Origin: JACMLD01 sp040007355
GTDB taxonomy: Bacteria > Bacteroidota > Bacteroidia > Chitinophagales > Chitinophagaceae
DNA: 27,602 nucleotides
NCBI GenBank assembly: GCA_040007355.1
Contig: JBDTVE010000026.1
Span: 1-27,602 of the forward strand
Reading direction: 5' to 3'
The position numbers were made by a program, and so were the translations under genes. Positions 1 through 7,815 of this stretch are shown here, in pieces. Under the pieces are notes generated by a model, which was given only the letters and a program-made list of their open reading frames with translations, did no database searches and had not been told where the DNA came from. Numbering within the stretch: position 1 is the first letter of the stretch; every line of letters begins with the position of its first letter.

Positions 1-1358
1 ATTTCATCCAGGCTGTCTTCTTCTGTGTAGTGAAAAGCACGTACGCCCCAGCTCAGGCTTAACTGGTTAATCAGGCTTTTCTCCTTGCTGAAGATATGGA
101 GCGGGGCTTTTGGACGGTAACTGCTTAATATAAATGCGGTATAACCGCTTTGCGTCATACCAATAATGGCATCGGCATTTACATCGCGGGCTATCTTGCA
201 GGCGTTGTAGCAAATGGCATCGCTTAAAAAAGAAGGGGAGTGCTGCTGCGGTTTCAGATCATCCTCGCGGTTGTACCTGTATTCCGTATTTTCCACTTCC
301 ATAATGATCTTGCGCATCGTTTCCACCACCAGGGCGGGGTGGTTGCCGGCGGCAGTTTCTCCGCTCAGCATAACCGCATCGGCGCCTTCCAGTACCGCGT
401 TGGCAACATCGGTTATTTCGCTACGGTTTGGCTTGGTGCGCTCAATCATGCTCTCCATCATCTGGGTGGCAACAATAACCGGTTTACCACGGTGAAGGCA
501 TTTGCGCACCAGTTGTCGTTGTATCAATGGTATCTGTTCTACCGGTAATTCAACTCCCAAATCGCCGCGGGCCACCATAATGGCATCGCTTTCAACTATG
601 ATATCACGGATATTAACCAGGGCTTCGGGTTTTTCTATTTTTGCAATGATCTTGGTTTTGCTTTTCTTTTCATCCAGCTTGCTGCGCAGTATAACAATGT
701 CTTTTACGCTGCGAACAAAAGAAAGCGCTACCCAATCCAGTTTTTGTTCAATAATAAAATCCAAATCGATCAGATCTTTTTCGGTCAGCGCAGGCAAGGA
801 GATTTTTGTATCGGGCAGGTTGATGCCTTTTTTGGAGGAGATAACACCGCCCAGCACCACTTCTACCTTTACATCGTTGTTCTTGGCAATATCTATCACC
901 CGCACTTCCAGCTTCCCGTCATCAATCATAATAATATTGCCAAGCTTTACATCCTCATGCAGGTTGGGGTAAGAAACATAGATGCGTTCCTTGTTGCCAA
1001 CCAGTTTCTCGTTTGTAAATGTCAGGATATCGCCCGGGGCAACCGGCAGTGCATTGTTTTCAATTTCGCCGACGCGCAGTTTGGGCCCCTGCAAATCGCC
1101 CAGGATGGCAATATTATAGGGTTCTGTTATATTGATGTTGCGGATGTGCTCAATAATCTTTAGTTTGTCTTCGTGGGAGCCATGAGAAAAGTTAAGCCGG
1201 AAAACGTTTACACCCGCTTTTACCAGGTCGAGTAATTTATCGTAAGTATCGCAGGCAGGTCCAACAGTAGCCACTATTTTGGTTCGGTGAAAGGCATGTT
1301 CAATACCTGCCTGTTTATCCATAGACTGGTAGAGGTATTTAGAAAGATGTTTTGACAT
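1..1358 (-). CDS. pyk: Pyruvate kinase, C-terminus cut by window edge
   Basis: This gene encodes pyruvate kinase, the cytosolic enzyme that transfers phosphate from phosphoenolpyruvate to ADP in the last step of glycolysis. The 452 residues present start at the ATG at 1358-1356 (MSKHLSKYLYQ) and run off the window; family members are about 470-480 aa, so only a short tail is missing. Visible motifs are the substrate-binding RLNFSHGS (residues 54-61), GDLQGPKLR (88-96), the catalytic lysine segment IIAKIEKPEA (237-246), MVARGDLGVE (261-270) with metal ligands, and ATQMMESMI followed by DVANAVLEGADAVMLSGETA. A second Met at residue 13 is an alternative start. pfkA lies 99 bp upstream on the same strand, so the two glycolytic kinases probably form an operon. 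No recognisable promoter was seen in the gap. Confidence 0.96.
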   Translation of the reverse strand, partial: MSKHLSKYLYQSMDKQAGIEHAFHRTKIVATVGPACDTYDKLLDLVKAGVNVFRLNFSHGSHEDKLKIIEHIRNINITEPYNIAILGDLQGPKLRVGEIENNALPVAPGDILTFTNEKLVGNKERIYVSYPNLHEDVKLGNIIMIDDGKLEVRVIDIAKNNDVKVEVVLGGVISSKKGINLPDTKISLPALTEKDLIDLDFIIEQKLDWVALSFVRSVKDIVILRSKLDEKKSKTKIIAKIEKPEALVNIRDIIVESDAIMVARGDLGVELPVEQIPLIQRQLVRKCLHRGKPVIVATQMMESMIERTKPNRSEITDVANAVLEGADAVMLSGETAAGNHPALVVETMRKIIMEVENTEYRYNREDDLKPQQHSPSFLSDAICYNACKIARDVNADAIIGMTQSGYTAFILSSYRPKAPLHIFSKEKSLINQLSLSWGVRAFHYTEEDSLDE

Positions 1359-1457
1359 TTTCTTGTAATATGATTTTGTGATGGATTAATTGTTTTTATA
1401 ACCGGGTTATAGCCGGACGTTCAAAGATATGTGTTTAGGGCATCAGCCGGTAATCGG

Positions 1458-2447
1458 TCAACTGGCCAGTATTTTCACAATTCGCATCCACTGGTCGCTG
1501 ATTTTCTGTTTTGCTTTTACTGCTTTTTCCAGGGGTGTGTACAGGATTTTGTTGTTTTGTATGCCTACCATCACATTGTAGCGTCCCTCCAGCAATGTTT
1601 CCACGGCATGGAAACCCATGCGACTTGCAATCAACCTGTCTAAACAACTGGGCGAACCGCCGCGCTGAATATGCCCCAGGATGCAAACCCGTACGTCTGC
1701 ATTGGGCATGCGTTCTTTAATGACCCTGCTTACTTCTCCTGCACCGCCAAAGCCATCGCCTTCGGCCACTACTATCATATTCACCAACTTTTTACGCTTT
1801 TCTTTTTCCAGCAATGATTCCACCACCAGTTCTATATCCGTTTTACGTTCCGGAATCAGGATATGTTCCGCGCCAGTGGCAATACCGCTGTGCAGGGCAA
1901 TATAGCCGGCATCCCGTCCCATCACTTCAATTACAAACAGCCGGTCGTGGGCGTCTGCCGTATCCCTGATTTTGTCGATGGCTTCTACCGCGGTATTTAC
2001 AGCGGTGTCGAAACCAATTGTAAAATCAGTGCCCGCAATATCCTTGTCAATGGTACCCGGTAGGCCAATGCAGGGTATATCAAATTCCTGGCTGAATTTT
2101 AATGCCCCTTTAAAAGAACCATCACCGCCAATGATTACGAGTGCATTGATGCCTCTTTTTTTGAGATTTTTATAAGCTTTTTGCCTTCCTTCGAAGTCAA
2201 AAAATTCCTTGCAGCGGGCTGTTTTTAAGATAGTGCCGCCTCTTTGTATTATATTGGCCACCGAGCGGGATTCCATTTTAACGATATCATCCTCTATCAT
2301 ACCGCTGTACCCTCTCATGATACCGTACACGTCAAGTCCGTGGTAAAGTCCGGTGCGCACCACTGCACGTATGGCAGCATTCATGCCTGGCGAATCTCCC
2401 CCTGAAGTAAGAACACCGATGCTGGTGATTTTTTTTGGTTCGTTCAT
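1458..2447 (-). CDS. pfkA: ATP-dependent 6-phosphofructokinase
   Basis: This gene encodes the tetrameric cytosolic enzyme that phosphorylates fructose 6-phosphate to fructose 1,6-bisphosphate, the committed step of glycolysis. At 329 aa it has the usual bacterial PfkA size. Motifs in order are GGDSPGMNA (residues 16-24), the nucleotide loop GGDGS (107-111), the catalytic PGTIDKD (130-136), MGRDAG (176-181) and HIQRGG (259-264). GGDGS, with Gly rather than Asp in the key ATP-site position, fits ATP rather than pyrophosphate use. The catalytic Asp of TIDxD is kept (D134), but the residue that is Asn in the usual TIDND is Lys here, read directly from AAG. The ATG at 2447 gives the family-typical N-terminus. 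It precedes pyk on the same strand. Confidence 0.96.
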   Translation of the reverse strand: MNEPKKITSIGVLTSGGDSPGMNAAIRAVVRTGLYHGLDVYGIMRGYSGMIEDDIVKMESRSVANIIQRGGTILKTARCKEFFDFEGRQKAYKNLKKRGINALVIIGGDGSFKGALKFSQEFDIPCIGLPGTIDKDIAGTDFTIGFDTAVNTAVEAIDKIRDTADAHDRLFVIEVMGRDAGYIALHSGIATGAEHILIPERKTDIELVVESLLEKEKRKKLVNMIVVAEGDGFGGAGEVSRVIKERMPNADVRVCILGHIQRGGSPSCLDRLIASRMGFHAVETLLEGRYNVMVGIQNNKILYTPLEKAVKAKQKISDQWMRIVKILAS

Positions 2448-2742
2448 TAATTTAAAACAATCGGTTTTTGTTTAAAAAATTTTAAACATATGGCGGCAAA
2501 TGTTCAAATTTTTTTATCTAAAGGTTGAGCTAAGTCCCAAAAATAAGGATTTGATCTCATACGGCAAGAAATGGAGATCCAACACTGGTTGGTTTAAGAT
2601 CTGCCTGCGGGGTCGTTGAATTGTGCAACGAATACAGCAAGACGGTTTTGTTGTGGGGTGGTAAATTTTGTGCCTGGCAGGTCCGAAAGAGATCCTGGAA
2701 TATACCTTTTTAACTGTAGCTTAGTAGACATAAATATACTGT

Positions 2743-3600
2743 ATGTTGGTAACCAAATTATTATTGTTGTGTTCATGTATGTTTTGTACGGTGTTGTTTT
2801 TAACGGCGCAGGATAGCGCGGGTGTTATACCACTCTGGAAAAATGGTGCGCCTGGTTTTGAAAGCAAAAAAAACATCCCGGAAGAAGCCAAAGACTGGTG
2901 GGTAAAACACGTGCACAATCCGTCTCTGACGGTTTTTCCCGCGCCAAAAAATATTTCCACCGGCGCTGCCGTGGTTATCTGTCCCGGTGGCGGTTTTCGT
3001 ACGCTGGCGTTTAACGCAGAAGGCAGCGATGCCGCCGTTTACCTGAACAGCCTTGGCATTACAGCCTTTGTTTTGAAATACCGGCTATTCCGGGAAGACT
3101 CCATGTATACCGCTGAAAATCCGAAACAGGATATTTTTCGCGCCATGCGCCTGGTGCGGAGCCTGGCAAAAAAATTTTCTATTGATACCACACGAATTGG
3201 GGTGATGGGGTTTTCTGCTGGCGGTGAGGTGGCCGGCTGGGTTGCTTACCATTACACGGAGCGTCATACCGTGAAACCCGATGCCGTTGATCTGTTGTCT
3301 GCAAGACCGGCTTTTCAGATATTAATTTATCCAGGGCCGCTGGCCGTTCCGGATGAAGTGCCGGCGGGGGCGCCATCCACTTTTTTACTGGTTGCAAACG
3401 ATGACCAATGTTGTTCCGAACCAGTTATTAAATTACTGGAAATGCACCGCAAAGTTAAAGTGCCGGTGGAAGCACATATATACGCGATGGGCAATCATGC
3501 GTTTAATATGGGCAAAGGATCCACTTTTAATAGCCTGAAAACCTGGCCCGGCAGGCTGACCGACTGGATAAAAGATACGGGTGTGGCTGCTCCGAAGTGA
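2743..3600 (+). CDS. Secreted alpha/beta hydrolase (dienelactone hydrolase/esterase-like)
   Basis: This 285-aa protein is predicted to be exported and to hydrolyse an ester, possibly on a carbohydrate. The N-terminus is a hydrophobic signal sequence (residues 1-23, ending TAQ before DS). A lipoprotein-type site at C10 or C12 is less likely because hydrophobic sequence continues after it. The oxyanion-hole motif PGGGF is at 81-85, the nucleophile elbow GFSAGG at 156-161 (Ser158), a candidate acid at Asp220/221 in VANDDQ, and the catalytic His at 252 in GNHAFN. The architecture resembles BD-FAE/acetyl-xylan-esterase-like hydrolases of Bacteroidota; the substrate cannot be told from sequence. 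It is followed directly by a decayed phosphatase gene and has no carbohydrate-utilisation genes beside it. Confidence 0.85.
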   Translation: MLVTKLLLLCSCMFCTVLFLTAQDSAGVIPLWKNGAPGFESKKNIPEEAKDWWVKHVHNPSLTVFPAPKNISTGAAVVICPGGGFRTLAFNAEGSDAAVYLNSLGITAFVLKYRLFREDSMYTAENPKQDIFRAMRLVRSLAKKFSIDTTRIGVMGFSAGGEVAGWVAYHYTERHTVKPDAVDLLSARPAFQILIYPGPLAVPDEVPAGAPSTFLLVANDDQCCSEPVIKLLEMHRKVKVPVEAHIYAMGNHAFNMGKGSTFNSLKTWPGRLTDWIKDTGVAAPK

Positions 3601-3625
3601 GGAGGCGCAGATACAACGCCCTTGA

Positions 3626-4137
3626 ACCCCAGAACTGGAACCTAATACTGGCGTAATCCGGCTTTCTGAACGACCCCAACCCGGCAACTGGAAAGCACAG
3701 CTTTGCGCCGTGGGTGGTTCAGCCTGGTTATACCTGAAGGATAAGAATGACACGAAGACCTTAGACCAGGTAAAAGACATACTAGCCAAATTGCCGGAAG
3801 GCCAGAAAAAATATTTCCGCATAATTGTTCGTAAGATGTTGGATAGCATTGGTACCAATCCTGAAGTGGCGTTGGCGCTTAGCGGGGAAAACAATGCATC
3901 CCTGGGCAATGCTTTTAAAGGGCCGGCCATAAAACCCCGCCGGGGTGGCACACATAGCTATTTCCCGTACTTTCCTGAAATACAAACTGGTTTCATAACG
4001 CAGTGCCCGGGCATTACAAAAAGCGGTGTTATACCGGTCATGAATGAACGCGATATTGCGCCGGCGATTGCCCGCTTTCTTGGTATTTCCTTTCCGTCTG
4101 CGGAAGACAGGATACCAAGGGCCTGTTTAGTAAATAA
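3626..4137 (+). pseudogene. Remnant of type I phosphodiesterase/alkaline phosphatase family gene (C-terminal part)
   Basis: Only the C-terminal third of a secreted phosphodiesterase/nucleotide pyrophosphatase-type protein is recognisable. The main open stretch (about 3680-4110) reads PGNWKAQ, GGSAWLYLKDKND, then GGTHSYFPYFPEIQTGF with the metal-ligand His of the family's GTHG-type motif, and VIPVMNERDIAPAIARFLGI. It is broken at both ends. Near 3655-3680 the homologous text SGFLNDP is in a different frame from the flanking NTGVI and QPGNWKAQ, and a TGA lies in frame at 3623-3625. Near 4105-4117 another shift moves the natural end (KGLFSK, stop at 4135-4137) out of frame, so the open frame reads on to 4216. 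About 350-400 catalytic N-terminal residues are absent. A GTG at 3710 could formally start 168 codons, but no functional product is expected. Homology is by recognition, not by search. Confidence 0.8.
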
Positions 4138-4210
4138 ATACACCGGAGACGTACATAGTGCTATTACATTGAGATGCCGGCAACAGCAAACTTTTACCGA
4201 TTTACCACAT

Positions 4211-4262
4211 AAATAAAAATCCGCCTGTCACACTAACAAGTGTCGCAGGCGGATTTTTATTT
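4211..4262. terminator. Strong bidirectional hairpin terminator
   Basis: A 23-nt left arm (4211-4233) pairs with 4240-4262 around a TAACAA loop, with two mismatches near the loop. The core CCGCCTG/CAGGCGG is flanked by A5 and T5 tracts, so it can stop transcription on either strand. It closes the hydrolase/phosphatase-remnant unit. There is no convincing gene on the other side. Confidence 0.85.
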
Positions 4263-4660
4263 ATTCGATGAGTGGTAACCCGGATGATTGTGACGGCTGT
4301 TACGTTGCCACCAGTTTGACGGTCTGTCTGAAAGGGTGTTTTAGCCGGTACCCGTAATGACCAACTGTCGTATTTCATGTATTTAATTTATCCGGTTAAA
4401 CAAGTGCTGCAGGTATAAGGTTAGTGTTAAGTTGCTTTTCAATCTCCTTCACGCTTTTATTCTAAGGGTTCCCACCTCTAACGGCAAGGGTTATTCCGCA
4501 TGTTGTTATCGGATAAGGGTGCACCAGTTGGCGATAAAACCCTTCGCCTGTTTTTACGTTTAGCAAGTCAAAACACCCGGTCTCGGTTACCGGCCCCCAC
4601 CAATTAAATTTGAACAGCTTCTAGCGAATTAAGGATAATTTTGAGCCCAAAATCATCCAT
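4263..4660. other. Spacer with an unexplained open frame
   Basis: This 398-bp stretch has no recognised gene. On the minus strand, 4620-4462 is open for 52 codons between two TAG stops and reads like protein (KLFKFNWWGPVTETGCFDLL, later GGNP before the stop). It has no ATG near its beginning and I cannot assign it to a family; it may be a gene relic. No clear promoter was seen for the downstream radical SAM gene. Confidence 0.4.
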
Positions 4661-6856
4661 TTGAGAGCAACGGTCTTTTTAATTACACCTCCTTTTACAC
4701 AGTTAAATACGCCCTATCCGGCAACGGCGTATTTAAAGGGCTTTTTAAATACTAAAAACATCAGCGCTTTCCAGGCCGACCTGGGAATTGAAGTGACCCT
4801 TGCCTTGTTTAGCAAGCAGGGCTTGCAGCGGCTGTTTGCACAGGCCCGCCCCGAAGCCCGGTGGACGGCCAACGCCACCCGCATTTTTTCCCTCCGGGAT
4901 GAATACATCAACACTATTGACGCGGCTGTTTTATTCCTGCAGGGCAGAAATCCTACACTGGCGCATCTTATTACCAGACGTGATTTTCTGCCCGAAGCCT
5001 CGCGTTTTGCACAGGTGAGCGATCTAAGCTGGGCCTTTGGCAGCATGGGCAGACAGGATATGGCCAAACACCTGGCTACCATGTACCTGGAAGACCTTTC
5101 GGATTTTATTACGGAATGTGTTGACCCGCATTTTGGCTTTAGCCGCTATGCGGAAAAGCTGGGCAGGTCGGCCAACCATTTTGATGAATTGTATACAGCC
5201 CTGCAGCAGGAGCCAACCTATATAGACGGGTTGCTGACAAACCTGCTTCGGGATCACTTGCTGACGGTGCAGCCGGCCCTGGTAGCGGTTTCCGTTCCCT
5301 TCCCCGGTAATTTATACAGCGCGTTCAGGTGTGCCCGGTATATTAAGCAACATCATCCCGCCATCAAAATAGCCATGGGTGGCGGCTTCGCCAATACTGA
5401 ACTCCGCTCCCTGGCCGATCCTAGAGTATTTGAATTTTTCGACTTTGTTACGCTGGACGACGGAGAAGCCCCCCTAGAACAGTTGGTAGCTTTTCTAAAG
5501 GAAGGCCAAACCACCGGGGAACTAAAACGCAGTTTTGTATTGGAAGACGGGGCGGTGGCCTTCAAAAATAACAAAGTTGCCAGGGATTACCGGCAGGGTG
5601 AAGTGGGTACACCCGATTACAGCGATTTTTTGCTTGACCGGTATATTTCCGCCATTGAAGTGGTAAATCCCATGCACACTCTTTGGAGCGACGGGCGCTG
5701 GAACAAACTAACGATGGCGCATGGTTGCTATTGGGGTAAATGTACATTCTGCGATATCTCGCTGGATTATATAAAACTATATGAACCCGTTGCAGCCGTT
5801 TTGCTTTGTGACCGCATGGAATCCATAATTGTTCAAACCGGCCAAAACGGATTTCATTTTGTGGACGAAGCCGCCCCACCGGCGCTCATGCGCGCTCTGG
5901 CCCTGGAAATAGTAAAAAGGAAACTAGTAGTCAGCTGGTGGACGAATATCCGGTTTGAAAAAAGCTTTACGCGGGATCTCTGCCTGTTGCTGAAAGTCTC
6001 CGGCTGCATCGCGGTATCAGGCGGACTGGAAGTAGCATCGGACCGGCTGCTGGCGCTTATTCAGAAAGGAATAACCGTGGCGCAGGTTGCCCGGGTAAAC
6101 AAAAATTTTACCGCCGCGGGTATTATGGTGCATGCTTACCTGATGTATGGGTTTCCTACCCAAACCGCCCAGGAAACCATTGATTCGCTGGAAATGGTGC
6201 GACAGTTGTTTAAATCGGGCATCCTTCAATCGGCCTTTTGGCACCAGTTTACCATGACCGCCCATAGCCCGGTAGGATTGCACCCTGAAAAATTTGGTGT
6301 GCAAAGACAATCCGAAGCCACCGGGCGTTTTGCCAACAACGATATTGAACACATTGACCCCACGGGTGCCGACCACCCGCGCTTTGCTTTTGGCCTTAAA
6401 AAATCACTGCACAACTATATGCATGGCATGTGTTTTGACGATCCACTGCAAAAATGGTTTGATTTTAAAACACCCAAAACAACCATCGCCCCGGGTTTTA
6501 TTATGGAGGCATTAAATGAAGAACTGGGGCCTGCATGGAAACCCACCGCCCGGTTGGTATGGCTGGGAAAAGTAGCCGGTACGGAATATGTTTCGCAATC
6601 GAAAAATGGGAACCAGCGCGAAATGGCCATCATCCGTTTCACCACAAAAAAAGACAGCGCCAGCCTGCAACTGCCGTCCGCCCAGGCAAACTGGTTGTTG
6701 CAGTTGCTGCCGCAATTATCTGTGTTACAGGAGAAGAGCGTTACCATACAGGAGATAAAAGACAGTTATGAAAAAGCGGGTCTGCAGGATTTTGAACTTT
6801 TCTGGGACAATAAACCGGTGAGCAATATGTACCGGTTTGGGTTGCTGCGTTTATAA
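4661..6856 (+). CDS. B12-binding-domain radical SAM protein
   Basis: This large (731 aa) cytosolic radical SAM enzyme starts at TTG 4661; the reading frame is open only back to a TAG at 4622-4624 and holds no ATG there, and MRATVFLITPPF matches the usual family opening. The N-terminal half looks like a cobalamin-binding Rossmann domain: PPFTQLNTPYPATAYLKGFL near the start, then VAVSVPFPGN (208-217) and IAMGGGFANTE (237-247). The 4Fe-4S motif is at C356, C361 and C364 (HGCYWGKCTFCD), spaced CX4CX2C instead of the classical CX3CX2C. GGLEVASDRLL (454-464) and LMYGFPTQT (494-502) are typical TIM-barrel strands. The substrate is unknown: no RiPP precursor, methylation partner or cofactor gene is adjacent. 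It appears to be transcribed alone. Confidence 0.88.
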   Translation: MRATVFLITPPFTQLNTPYPATAYLKGFLNTKNISAFQADLGIEVTLALFSKQGLQRLFAQARPEARWTANATRIFSLRDEYINTIDAAVLFLQGRNPTLAHLITRRDFLPEASRFAQVSDLSWAFGSMGRQDMAKHLATMYLEDLSDFITECVDPHFGFSRYAEKLGRSANHFDELYTALQQEPTYIDGLLTNLLRDHLLTVQPALVAVSVPFPGNLYSAFRCARYIKQHHPAIKIAMGGGFANTELRSLADPRVFEFFDFVTLDDGEAPLEQLVAFLKEGQTTGELKRSFVLEDGAVAFKNNKVARDYRQGEVGTPDYSDFLLDRYISAIEVVNPMHTLWSDGRWNKLTMAHGCYWGKCTFCDISLDYIKLYEPVAAVLLCDRMESIIVQTGQNGFHFVDEAAPPALMRALALEIVKRKLVVSWWTNIRFEKSFTRDLCLLLKVSGCIAVSGGLEVASDRLLALIQKGITVAQVARVNKNFTAAGIMVHAYLMYGFPTQTAQETIDSLEMVRQLFKSGILQSAFWHQFTMTAHSPVGLHPEKFGVQRQSEATGRFANNDIEHIDPTGADHPRFAFGLKKSLHNYMHGMCFDDPLQKWFDFKTPKTTIAPGFIMEALNEELGPAWKPTARLVWLGKVAGTEYVSQSKNGNQREMAIIRFTTKKDSASLQLPSAQANWLLQLLPQLSVLQEKSVTIQEIKDSYEKAGLQDFELFWDNKPVSNMYRFGLLRL

Positions 6857-6887
6857 GGTTGCGGCAGATCAGCCACTGGCAGGCATC

Positions 6888-6987
6888 TGGATCCAAATCT
6901 TTTCATCCCGAATTCAAACCTTTGTCATTCTTACGGCAGCAAGTACCTCCTTCCGCGGTAATTCCGGTAATTCTTTTATTACGATGG
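6888..6987. repeat. Degenerate dispersed repeat cluster (copy 1)
   Basis: Three blocks in this spacer recur at 22437-22723. They are TGGATCCAAATCTTTTCATC (from 6888), a 43-nt block at 6921-6963 starting TTTGTCATTC, and TTTTATTACGATGG (6974-6987). The 43-nt block aligns without gaps to 22437-22479 at roughly two thirds identity. Block order differs between the two copies, so this is a mosaic rather than a simple duplication. No transposase gene is near. Confidence 0.6.
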
Positions 6988-7068
6988 CCTCAAATCCGGC
7001 CGGACTTGAGTCTCAAACCAGTTTGGCCCGGGCATCAGTAAAGGCGGTTGTTTTATTATTAATTATTA

Positions 7069-7662
7069 TCAGGTATGGCTGTCTTTCTTCTGCACTACCA
7101 GGTTTTCTATTCTTCTGTCTGGTATAAACCACATACAGGCTACCATCACATAACAGAGTAGACCTGCCCAGGCGTGAACAAAAGAAAGACCGATGCCGAT
7201 GATGTAAAACAACATCGATAGTTTCCCTTTCTGGTCGCTGCCAAAAGCGATTGCAATGGTAGAATTCGGTCCGTGTAAACGACTGAGCGCAAACGCCAAT
7301 ATAGTATAAGCTGTTCCGCACATCAGTAATACAAACCCATACAGGGCAACAGGGCGGGCGGAAAAATGGTTTTCTCCCATCCACCCTGTTACAAAAGGTA
7401 CCAGGGAGAGCCAGAAAAGCAAATGGGTATTGGCCCATAAAACCTTGCCGTTTACATGTTGCGCGGCGTGCAACATATGGTGGTGGTTGTTCCAGTAAAT
7501 GCCTACGTAAACAAAGCTGAGTACATAACTGATAAAAACAGGTATCAATGGTTGTAGCGATGCAAGTATTTCGCCATGTGGCACTTTCATTTCAAGCACC
7601 ATGATGGTAATGATGATGGCCATTACGCCATCGCTGAAAGCTTCCATCCTGCCTTTGCCCAT
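7069..7662 (-). CDS. TMEM175-type potassium channel (DUF1211)
   Basis: This 197-aa integral membrane protein belongs to the bacterial TMEM175/DUF1211 family, six-helix subunits known to assemble into K+-selective leak channels. The hallmark RMEAFSDGVMAIIITIMVLE lies in the first helix (FSDGV at residues 9-13). Further hydrophobic segments are near 38-56, 75-94, 105-123, 145-160 and 163-182. I chose the ATG at 7662 because MGKGRMEAFSDGV is the family-typical beginning; the open frame reaches back to 7776, but that extension has no membrane or family character. It is divergent from the UbiD gene and convergent with the radical SAM gene. A perfect 14-nt palindrome lies just upstream of the start. 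Confidence 0.9.
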   Translation of the reverse strand: MGKGRMEAFSDGVMAIIITIMVLEMKVPHGEILASLQPLIPVFISYVLSFVYVGIYWNNHHHMLHAAQHVNGKVLWANTHLLFWLSLVPFVTGWMGENHFSARPVALYGFVLLMCGTAYTILAFALSRLHGPNSTIAIAFGSDQKGKLSMLFYIIGIGLSFVHAWAGLLCYVMVACMWFIPDRRIENLVVQKKDSHT

Positions 7663-7668
7663 AATACA

Positions 7669-7682
7669 GCGTTTGTAAACGC
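7669..7682. promoter_or_regulatory. Palindrome upstream of the TMEM175 gene
   Basis: GCGTTTGTAAACGC is a perfect inverted repeat with a 2-nt centre, beginning 7 nt upstream of the TMEM175 ATG. It could be an operator half-site pair or a small 5'-UTR hairpin covering the ribosome-binding region. Its role is inferred only from position. Confidence 0.35.
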
Positions 7683-7781
7683 AATATAAATAAAAAAGCC
7701 TCAGGGTCGGAGTACCACGGCAAAGGCATGAACCGGAGTGAGCGTGAGTAGCCCAGCCCTTCAACAGACCAACCATTGCGC

Positions 7782-7789
7782 TATCTTTG
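7782..7789 (+). promoter_or_regulatory. -7 box of Bacteroidota promoter for the UbiD gene
   Basis: TATCTTTG matches the Bacteroidota -7 consensus TAnnTTTG exactly and lies 26 nt before the UbiD ATG. No good TTTG-type -33 element is visible at the expected distance. Confidence 0.5.
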
Positions 7790-7815
7790 TGTTTACTTTG
7801 TAAGAAAAAAATTCA

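Noticed and set aside
2594..2776. 60-codon minus-strand open frame upstream of the alpha/beta hydrolase
   Set aside because: It reads somewhat protein-like (FTTPQQNRLAVFVAQF) but has no identifiable family, and its N-terminal end overlaps the hydrolase gene.
4264..4379. Minus-strand open frame starting MKYDSWSLRVPAK and running through the terminator
   Set aside because: It reads through the strong hairpin at 4211-4262 and has no recognisable family.
7663..7776. Longer N-terminus for the TMEM175 protein
   Set aside because: The added residues have no membrane or family character and span the palindrome and spacer.
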